Shown here: positions 56,432 through 64,000 of the stretch, in pieces
Position numbering within the stretch: position 1 is the first letter of the stretch
How the letters are laid out: each line of letters starts with the position of its first letter
NCBI GenBank assembly: GCA_008330645.1
Contig: VLTN01000034.1
Location: forward strand, 336,300 to 400,299
Direction: 5' to 3'
DNA: 64,000 bases
Source: Cafeteria roenbergensis
Lineage: Eukaryota; Sar; Bigyra; Bicosoecida; Cafeteriaceae
Translations under genes and position numbers: made by a program
The notes under the pieces: model-generated
What the model saw: the letters and a program-made list of their open reading frames with translations, nothing else
Databases searched by the model: none
Told to the model about the DNA's origin: nothing

Positions 56432-56990
56432 GTGCAAGGCTGGCGGTGCGGCTCGGCTCCGCAGTCGCTGCAGCGACCAGTCGTGTCTCCGGACCGCGTT
56501 CGGTGTGACTGTTGGAGGGTTGACCGGGCCTTGCCGCCGTGAGTGGGCGGAGCTGGGCTGGGCAGTGTGGCGGCGACAGGCAGACACCACGCGCGACGCG
56601 GCTCAGCACGGACTGGTGCTGCCCCGCCGCCGGGTCGGGCGGTGGAATGCGGGCGAGCTTGACGTCGCGGCGCGGCGGGAGCCTGATCAGCCACGCGAAT
56701 ATGCACACAGACACGTGGTTCGCACGGCACGTGGCAGCCGTGCTGTGGGACGGTCAGAGCAGCTGGGCCAGGTCCTCGAGCTGCTTCACGCGGGCTTCGA
56801 GCGCTGCCATGGCGGCCACCGTGGCGGTGCGGTACGCTTGCGCGGCGTCGGCTTGAGCGTCCATCTCGGCCTGCTTGGCGGCCAGCGCCTTGGCACAGCC
56901 AGCCTGCGCCTCCTCCAGCTCGGCCTGCTTGGCGGTCAGCGCCTCGGCACAGCGCGCCCGTTCTCGCTCTCGAGCGCGCCTCGTGTTTCT
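54195..56990. repeat. Segmental duplication, copy 1
   Basis: This block is repeated almost base for base at 61119 to the window end, in the same orientation, offset 6919-6925 bp. It covers the WD40 C-terminal half on the plus strand and the 3' end of the ankyrin/coiled-coil gene on the minus strand. The left edge lies in a GGC-rich run (GGCAGCGGCGCAGCTGG against GGCAGCGACGCAGCTGG). Confidence 0.95.
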
Positions 56991-59557
56991 CTAGGATCTG
57001 CGGCACAAGCGCCTTCAAGTGCTCAGCCTTCACCCATTCCATTGCCGCTTTGCCTTCCTGCGACCAGCAGAGGCCAAGGGCGCGATCGCCAGATTGCAAT
57101 CTGGAACCGTCTGACAATGAAGGCGAACGCCATCGCTCGGTGGCCAGCGCACTCGCCCTCACATTATCCTTGGCCTCCAGGTCGGCGCCGCGGTCCAGCA
57201 GCAGCGCCATGGCCTCCACCTTGCCCCACCTGGCAGCCCGGATGAGGGCTGTGTAGCCATCCTGCAGCGTCCGAACACGCATGCCAGCCACGCCAGCACA
57301 CCCCATCGTCGACCACAGCCTCGCAAGCAACCGAAGCCCTCTCACGCCCCACACCCGCACCCGACACGCCGCTCCCCGGTGCGCGCTCCCGGCCCCGCCG
57401 CCCGAGCAGCGGGCCGGCCACGCTCAGCGCTGCAGCTGGCCGCATCGCGACCTCGGACGACGCCAGCGGGGCGACATGCCGGTGGCGCGGCCGATGAGCT
57501 GACCTTGTTCTTGGCCTCCAGGTCGGCGCCGCGGTCCAGCAGCAGCGCCACGGCCTCCACATGGCCACTGTAGGCAGCCCAGATGAGGGCTGTGGTGCCA
57601 TTCTGCAGCGTCCAAACACGCATGCCACCCACGCCAGCACACCCCATCGTCGACCACGGCCTCACAATCAACCGAAGCCCTCTCACGCCCCACACCCGCA
57701 CCCGACACGCCGCTCCCCGGTGCGCGCTCCCGGCCCCGCCGCCCGAGCAGCGGGCCGGCCACGCTCAGCGCTGCAGCTGGCCGCATCGCGACCTCGGACG
57801 ACGCCAGCGGGGCGACATGCCGGTGGCGCGGCCGATGAGCTGACCTTGTTCTTGGCCTCCAGGTCGGCGCCGCGGTCCAGCAGCAGCGCCACGGCCTCCA
57901 CCTTGCCGTTCCGGGCAGCCCAGAGGAGGGCTGTGTAGCCATCCTGCAGCGTCCAAACACGCATGCCACCCACGCCAGCACACCCCATCGTCGGCCACGG
58001 CCTCACAAGCAACCGAAGCCCTCTCACGCCCCACACCCGCACCCGACACGCCGCTCCCCGGTGCGCGCTCCCGGCCCCGCCGCCCGAGCAGCGGGCCGGC
58101 CACGCTCAGCGCTGCAGCTGGCCGCATCGCGACCTCGGACGACGCCAGCGGGGCGACATGCCGGTGGCGCGGCCGATGGGCTGACGTTGTTCTTGGCCTC
58201 CAGGTCGGCGCCGCGGTCCAGCAGCAGCGCCATGGCCTCCACCTTGCCATTCCCGGCAGCCACGATGAGGGCTGTGTTGCCATCCTGCAGCGTCCAAACA
58301 CGCATGCCAGCCACGCCAGCACACCCCATCGTCGGCCACGGCCTCACAATCAACCGAAGCCCTCTCACGCCCCACACCCGCACCCGACACGCCGCTCCCC
58401 GGTGCGCGCTCCCGGCCCCGCCGCCCGAGCAGCGGGCCGGCCACGCTCAGCGCTGCAGCTCCCCGCATCGCGACCTCGGACGACGCCAGCGGGGCGACAT
58501 GCCGGTGGCGCGGCCGATGAGCTGACCTTGTCCTTGGCCTCCAGGTCGGCGCCGCGGTCCAGCAGCAGCGCCACGGCCTCCACCTTGCCGTTCCGGGCAG
58601 CCACCATGAGGGCTGTGTCGCCATTCTGCAGCGTCCAAACACGCATGCCAGCCACGCCAGCACACACCCCATCGTCGGCCACGGCCTCACAATCAACCCA
58701 AGCCCTCTCACGCCCCACACCCGCACCCGACACGCCGCTCCCTGGTGCGCGCTCCCGGCCCCGCCGCCCGAGCAGCGGGCCGGCCACGCTCAGCGCTGCA
58801 GCTCCCCGCATCGCGACCTCGGACGACGCCAGCGGGGCGACATGCCGGTGGCGCGGCCGATGGGCTGACCTTGTTCTTGGCCTCCAGGTCGGCGCCGCGG
58901 TCCAGCAGCAGCGCCATGGCCTCCACCTGGCCACTGTAGGCAGCCCAGATGAGGGCTGTGTAGCCATCCTGCAGCGCCCAAACACGCATGCCACCCACGC
59001 CAGCACGCCCCATCGTCGGCCACGGCCTCACAAGCAACCGAAGCCCTCTCACGCCCCACACCCGCACCCGACACGCCGCTCCCCGGTGCGCGCTCCCGGC
59101 CCCGCCGCCCGAGCAGCGGGCCGACCGCGCTCAGCGCTGCAGCTGGCCGCATCGCGACCTCGGACGACGCCGGCGGGGCGACATGCCGGTGGCGCGGCCA
59201 ATGGGCTGACGTTGCTCTTGGCCTCCAGGTCGGCGCCGCGGTCCAGCAGCACTCGCATCGACTCAACGTGCCCGTTTTGCGCTGCCCCCATGAGAGGCGT
59301 TCGCCCCGTTCTGCGCGGATGTACCACACAGCGACCGAGAGAGACTTCAATCAGCCGTCCCTGAGCTCCTCGTCCGGCCCTTCAAGACCCCCTACGACCC
59401 CAGCTCCAGCCCCGCAAGCGCCCGTGCTCACCCGATCTGCCCAGTTCACCGGCGCGCCCGCCTCCAGCAGCCTCGTCACCTCGCCCGTGTTCCCGGCCTC
59501 CGCGGCATCCAACAGCGCCTTCCCCATATCGGCATCGCTCATCGCGGCGGCGGCCAT
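56754..59557 (-). CDS. Ankyrin-repeat protein built from tandem one-repeat exon cassettes, copy 1
   Basis: Exon 1 (59557-59432) starts MAAAAMSDADMGKALLDAAE and holds a first ankyrin repeat ending GAPVNWADR. Then come seven cassette exons, each one 33-residue ankyrin repeat: 59310-59211, 58968-58870, 58625-58527, 58284-58186, 57943-57845, 57602-57504 and 57261-57163. All have acceptor CTGCAG except the first (GCGCAG); donors are GTCAGC, except GTGAGG for the last. Each is 99 bp and phase 0 at both ends, so any number can be joined; the first is 100 bp. The last exon (57057-56754) encodes GKAAMEWVKAEHLKALVPQI and a coiled-coil tail (AALEARVKQLEDLAQLL). Two joins do not close: an extra base in a GGGG run of the first cassette (about 59304-59307), and a one-base shift near 56960-57000 in the tail. 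These may be real damage or sequence error. It is likely a ligand-binding adaptor that oligomerises through the tail. Confidence 0.7.
57163..59310 (-). repeat. Tandem array of 341-bp exon-plus-intron units
   Basis: Seven exon cassettes are spaced 341 bp apart (one interval is 343 bp because of an extra CA). Each unit is a 99-bp ankyrin exon plus a 242-bp intron. Introns differ from each other by about 1-3%. Exons differ mainly in their first 54 bp; the last part, coding ALLLDRGADLEAK, is constant in all but the first cassette. Open frames that run through the introns on either strand are by-products of this array. Confidence 0.95.
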
Positions 59558-61118
59558 GGCCCCGACTGCGCAGGCTGTCGGGAGTGCGCCGCCGCGGGAG
59601 CGCCGAGCATCGGAGCAAGCCCTGGGCTCTGCCGCCGCGGAATGTCGCGCGATCGCTGAGTGATGCCCGCTCTGGCGGGAAGCACGCCTGTATCCCCCAC
59701 CGGAGCACCGCCGCTGGGCCATGCAGCACACATGCATGCTGCAGTTGATGTCGCGGGCGAGTGGGCGGGGAGCCGTCCGCGGCTGCCGGCAGCAGTGCTG
59801 CTTGCGGAGCGATTGCAGCCGTTTGCGCCCGCCTCACTCCGACCGCACTCGCCCCACCGCCCTCCACGCCATCTAAGCATAGGCACGTGATGTGCTCAGT
59901 GGCGCCAGTCTGGTCTGGGCGCAGGCGCGGCAGCCGGGCAGCATCCCTGCACCCATTCGAGCGGCCGAGCGGCCGAGCCGAACAAGCAACACACCCTCCC
60001 GCCGGCCACCGCCCAGCACCGATGACAGCGCTACTGCTCGGGAGGCGCCCCCCCGAGCAGCATAAAGAGCGATGGGGCGCGGGAGGCCTCCTCCCGGCCG
60101 CTCCAAGAGCCCTCGGCCAGCGCCCTCGCGGCGAGGCGTCCCTTCCAAGCCGCGGCTGGCCAAGCCACCCAGCTCGACCACGGCCTGCCACGCCGGACCG
60201 CCGACCTCCACGCCGGACACCGATGCCAACCACGAGCAGCACACGCACACACACACACAGCACTCGGGGCGCGCATGTGTGCGGGAGCCACAGTCAGTCC
60301 GCCGGCATGGCGAGTCGGCGCCTGTCCGAGTCGGCCGGCGGCTCGCGGCCAGGAGCGGGATCGCGCCGCTCCACGGCGGCGGTCGACATGCGATGCCGCC
60401 GCAGGTCACCTCGGCCGGCGTCGCAGCGCCCCGTCTCAGCGGCTGCGACTGCGCTCGGCGCTGCCACTCGCGGCAGGGCTGCGGCAGTCCGCCGCTCCTC
60501 GATCGGCCAGCGCGGCCCTCTCGAGGGAGCGCACCCGTGCCGTCCGGGGCGTCGCTAGCTGCCCCGCCGTCCTGTGGCTGTGCCGGTCGCACCGTGCACA
60601 GGATCCGGCCTGGTGCGGCGAGGCGTGGCTGTCCCCAGCAGAGGGGCTGATTGCAGCTCCGCGTCAGACCATGGCTGACCTGGCTGCAGGCGGAAGCAGC
60701 AGAGCCGGTCAGACGTCAATCGGCGCAGTCTTTCCCGGAGCTGGAGCCCGCCACAGCCAACGTCAGCAGGCCGGCGGCTGGGGCCGGATCGACGTCGCCA
60801 GCGGCGGCTGCGCCTGCGGCAGCGGCAGCGGCGGGTGCTGCCGACCCGCGCGGAGCCGCTGGAATCGCTGAGCCTGACGCGGAGTCGCTGGAGCGGTCAC
60901 TGACTAGCGGGAGCGGGGGCGGCGGTTCACGCTCCGGTGTCAGTCGTGGCGGCAGCCGCAGCGGGGGCGGCAGCGCTGGTCGTGGCGGAGGCCGTGACGG
61001 CGGCGCCGGTGGCGGCAGGGGTCCCGATGGCAGCCCGTTCACGGGGGACTCACGCCGGGGTCAGGGGAATGTCTCTCCGGCATCACCCGCCAGTCGTCGG
61101 GGGGTGCTGGCGGCGGCG
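59558..61118. other. Flank between the cassette gene and WD40 copy 2
   Basis: Upstream of the cassette ankyrin gene (minus strand) and of the duplicated WD40 block (plus strand). From about 60690 a plus-strand frame reads Ala-rich then Gly/Ser/Arg-rich sequence (AADPRGAAGIAEPDAESLER) and runs into the duplicated block, so it may be a replacement 5' part of copy 2. Nothing else is supported. Confidence 0.35.
60239..60262. repeat. (CA)n microsatellite
   Basis: A short CA run (ACACGCACACACACACACAG) in the non-coding flank upstream of the cassette ankyrin gene. Confidence 0.9.
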
Positions 61119-63350
61119 GCGGCGGCAGCGACGCAGCTGGAGGTGGGTCAGCCGTCCATCACCGTCACGCGGCCATCAAGCGCGGGTCACGTGCCGGTCT
61201 CATCGGCGACGCGTCCTCGAGCATGGGAGCCGGCACCGCAGCCGGCGCCGCCGCAGCCGCGGCCATGGACTCAGTGCTGGGCCACCGGGGCCGCGTGCTG
61301 GACGGACCGCTCGGACTCGCCGCACTGGCGTCGGCGGCGCCGTGGGCCGCTGCCTACGGGCCGATGGACCCGTGAGACTCTGGCGCCGAGGAGGGGGGCA
61401 TCGGCAGAGCCGGCTCTACCGGACCGTCGACGTCACTCGCGCCGCTGACTCCGGGGAAGCATTCCCCCGAGGTGGTGCTGGGCTGCGGCTTCGCGGACGG
61501 GGCCCTGCGGTGGTCGCGCACGGACGGCAGAGCCGCCGACGGGGCGGGAAGTGGGCCGGCCAGCGACGCGGCTCTGCCGGGGCTGCTGGCGCCCGGCTCT
61601 GCCACGGCCGTGGGCTCCACGGGCGACGGCACGCTGGTGTGCTTCGGCACGTCGTGCGGCGCCGTGCGGCTCTGCCGGCCGGTGAGCGACGCGGCCCGAG
61701 CGACGCCGTGGCTGCGGGGCCGGACCGTGGGCGCCGAGTCGCTCAGCGGTGGAGCCGACTTCGGGCTGGGCGGCTCTGCCGACGGTCGGCCGGCGGGGCT
61801 GGCAGAGCAGGAGTGCCACGACATGGACGAGGCGGGTGCAGAGCCGCGAGGCGGGTCGCTGACGAGCTCTGCCGTGAGGGCTGCGGCTCGGGCGGGAATC
61901 GCTCTCGGCGTCTCTCAGGCGCGATCAGCCTGCGCCGAGGCGTCGGCTCTGCTCTCGGGCTCTGCCGGGGCGGGCGGCCTGTCAGAGACGGGGCAGGGCG
62001 GCGGCTGGGCGCGGTCTTGCGCTGACGCAGCGCCCGGCCCGGCGACGGGCGTTTGCTTGGCCGTCATCAGCGGTTTCGCGACGGGGCATCAGTGCCCCAT
62101 CACGGCCGTGTCGCTGAGCCGCAGCGCCAACGCGGTTGCAGTTGGTGGTGCTGATGGGCGCGTGATGGTGGGGCCGCTGACGGACATGAGGGTCCACCGC
62201 GTGCTCCGCACCGCCCCTCCCTGATGCGGCGTTGCTGGCAGCGGCGCTGCTGGCGTATCCCGGTCAGCAGGCCATCGCGAGCGCATCAGCGGCGGGTCAC
62301 CTCGTGGCGGGGCTCGCAACGGCGGCAGCACCGGCGACGCCGGCTGATGCCGGAGCGACCGGCGACGCTGTCGCTGCTGCGGCCTGTGAACGGGACAGCG
62401 GCGGCGGCGCCGTCTCGATGAGTCAGCTGGGCATCGCTGTCCCATCCGCTGCGGCAGTGCTGGCGGCCTGCCCGCGCCCGCTCGGTGCCGTCACGACGGT
62501 CGCGGTTTCGCGTGCGGGGCTGGTGGTGGCGTGCTGGCGACGCGTCTCGCTGGTCGGCGGCTGGGACCTCAACGGCAACCTGATGGCAGCGCGTCGCGTG
62601 CCAGTCACCCTGACGACGGCCATCACGTGCCCTGGAGACGGTGAAGCCGCCGTTGGCAGGCACGGGTCGGGGCACGCTCGTGGTGCTGGCCACCCTGGAC
62701 CTGTCGTTGCGCCGCGAAGTGGCGGTTGCCGGCGCCGGCATGGGGGCAGGCATCGCCCAGAGCAGCGACAGCTGCAGCCGCAACCGCAACCGCAGGCATG
62801 ATCGCTCCGCCAGCAAGGAGTCGACGTCGCGTCACGGCAGGTCGACGCCCGACCCCGCCACTCCGCGCGGGGTGGGCGGCGGCGCAGTGGGGCGGCAGAG
62901 CTCTCGATCCAGGGCGGCGACGGCGGCGGCTGTTGGTGGGCGTTGCGGGCTCCGGCGGTTCCGGCAGCGGCGCTGCTGGTGCTGCTGCCGACAGCGGCAA
63001 GCGCGACGGTGGCGGGGGCGGCGGAGGCGGCGGCGGGGGCATGTTCGGCGTGCTCGGAAGGCTCTTCGGAGGCGGAAGCGGCAAGGGGGCGGGGCCCGGC
63101 TCTGCAGGGGCCGGCACTGCGGCTGCTGCTGACGCGCAGCTGTGGATGACGGTGGCGGGCACGGATGCGGTGACGGACGCGGCGCCCAACGGGAACGCCA
63201 CTCCTGGCCGCTGCTGGCGCATGCGACGCGGCCGAGGCACCGCTCGTTGTCGCTCGTCTGGTCAAGGCGGCAGCCTGGAATGCATCGCTGGCGAGAGAAG
63301 CTGAGCCGCGAGGAACTTGGGTGCTGGCGCGGGGCAGCGTGACGCCGTGA
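61119..63350 (+). pseudogene. WD40-repeat gene, copy 2, broken
   Basis: Nearly identical to copy 1 from the GGC-rich junction onward, but with two extra defects in the main WD40 frame. A TGC Cys codon of copy 1 (after ATGGACCCG) is TGA at about 61373-61375, and an extra C at about 62221 (CCTCCCTGATG against CCTCCTGATG) shifts the frame. Between these the blades are intact (EDG-like TAVGSTGDGTLVCFG, GADGRVMVGPL). The three frame changes of copy 1 near its 3' end are also present here at the same places. The upstream half of copy 1 is absent. It is probably a decayed partial duplicate. Confidence 0.7.
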
Positions 63351-63672
63351 GTGCAAGGCTGGCTGTGCGGCTCGGCTCCGCAGTCGCTGCAGCGGCCAGT
63401 CGTGTCGCCGGACCGCGTTCGGTGTGACTGTGGGAGGGTTGACCGGGCCTTGCCGCCGTGAGTGGGCGGAGCTGGGCTGGGCAGTGTGGCGGCGACAGGC
63501 AGACACCACGCGCGACGCGGCTCAGCACGGACTGGTGCTGCCCCGCCGCCGGGTCGGGCGCTGGAGTGCGGGCGAGCTTGACGTCGCGGCGCGGCGGGAG
63601 CCTGATGAGCCACGCGAATATGCACACAGACACGTGATTCGCACGGTACGTGGCAGCCGTGCTGTGGGACGG

Positions 63673-64000
63673 TCAGAGCAGCTGGGCCAGGTCCTCGAGC
63701 TGCTTCACGCGGGCTTCGAGCGCTGCCATGGCGGCCACCGTGGCGGTGCGGTACGCTTGCGCGGCGTCGGCTTGAGCGTCCATCTCAGCCTGCTTGGCGG
63801 CCAGCGCCTCGGCACAGCGAGCCTGCGCCTCCTCCATCTCAGCCTGCTTGGCGGCCAGCGCCTCGGCACAGCGAGCCTGCGCCTCCTCCATCTCGGCCTG
63901 CTTGGCGGCCAGCGCCTCGGCACAGCGAGCCTGCGCCTCCTCCAGCTCGGCCTGCTTGGCGGCCAGCGCCCCCTCCAGCTCGGCCTGCTTGGCGGCCAGC
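63673..64000 (-). CDS. Ankyrin/coiled-coil gene, copy 2, 3' end only
   Basis: The last exon of a second cassette-type gene, running off the window. The stop at 63673-63675 matches that of copy 1 at 56754. The frame encodes a coiled coil of 18-residue units (EEAQARCAEALAAKQAEM) followed by DAQADAAQAYRTATVAAM and the same LEARVKQLEDLAQLL end. At least four heptad-like units are visible against about two in copy 1. The ankyrin exons would lie beyond base 64000. Confidence 0.7.
   Translation of the reverse strand, partial: LAAKQAELEGALAAKQAELEEAQARCAEALAAKQAEMEEAQARCAEALAAKQAEMEEAQARCAEALAAKQAEMDAQADAAQAYRTATVAAMAALEARVKQLEDLAQLL
63785..64000 (-). repeat. 54-bp coding repeat in the coiled-coil tail
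   Basis: At least three to four copies of a 54-bp unit (core TGCTTGGCGGCCAGCGCC on the plus strand) coding an 18-residue coiled-coil unit. One unit near the window end is shorter. Copy 1 has about two such units at 56865-56960, so unit number differs between paralogues. Confidence 0.85.

Larger units (their letters stand above)
61119..64000. repeat. Segmental duplication, copy 2, continuing past the window
   Basis: A direct repeat of 54195-56990. Homology starts at the GGC-rich run near 61119 and is still present at the last base, where the coiled-coil tail has more 54-bp units than in copy 1. The offset grows by one at 62221 where copy 2 has an extra C. The WD40 parts differ by only scattered substitutions. 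Confidence 0.95.

Noticed and set aside
57164-59364. Many 60-320 codon frames through the cassette array on both strands
   Set aside because: They read through the 242-bp introns or lie antisense to the ankyrin exons; their repetition only reflects the 341-bp period.
1-64000. tRNA, rRNA, transposon or viral genes
   Set aside because: I saw no tRNA-like cloverleaf, rRNA block, transposase, reverse transcriptase, integrase or capsid motif in any frame I examined.

Overview
The window is nuclear DNA from a GC-rich, probably unicellular, flagellated eukaryote. The genes are split by spliceosomal introns of about 95-470 bp, nearly all with GTGAG donors and often CGCAG acceptors. There are no operons or ribosome-binding sites, intergenic gaps are hundreds of bases long, and the proteins are large and rich in Ala, Gly and low-complexity sequence. 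CEP290 (ciliary transition zone) and a TBCE-like tubulin cofactor point to a ciliate or flagellate lifestyle. The sequence alone does not fix the lineage; a heterotrophic stramenopile or an alga would both fit.

Layout: (1) 0.7-5.3 kb, a membrane-anchored RING E3 resembling CGRRF1. (2) 5.7-10.6 kb and 11.9-19.8 kb, two large minus-strand coiled-coil proteins; the second was rebuilt from four exons. (3) 20.4 kb, a 17-bp minisatellite; 20.7-23.9 kb, a secreted or lysosomal trefoil-containing GH31 alpha-glucosidase, divergent from a TBCE/TBCEL-type leucine-rich-repeat protein at 24.2-25.7 kb. (4) 26.5-29.0 kb, a small lysine-rich protein and a four-exon ankyrin protein with a 31-residue tail repeat. 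(5) 29.8-42.2 kb, five minus-strand exons that join in frame into one 3764-residue polytopic-membrane calpain (DEK1/TML-calpain layout) with N-terminal TSP1 and C2 domains. Its catalytic Cys and His are replaced, so it looks like a pseudoprotease. (6) 43.7-52.75 kb, CEP290 in three exons, divergent from the calpain. (7) 53-64 kb, a duplicated accessory region: a WD40 gene of BEACH type followed tail-to-tail by an ankyrin gene, with the pair partly repeated about 6.92 kb downstream.

The most unusual element is the ankyrin gene at 56.75-59.56 kb. It is built from tandem 341-bp units, each holding one ankyrin repeat as a 99-bp phase-0 exon plus a nearly identical 242-bp intron. The exons differ more than the introns, almost every exon difference changes an amino acid, and the variable residues sit on the ligand-binding face of the repeat. 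This looks like a natural cassette array for diversifying a binding protein.

A second genome-level signal is a small set of 9-10-base words (GCGAAACCGC, GGCAGAGCC, GTCAGCTGAC, GAGAGACGC, GGAAGGATC). They recur on both strands, in different genes and in different reading frames. Multi-exon joins were tested by hand for phase; where a join does not close in frame this is stated.
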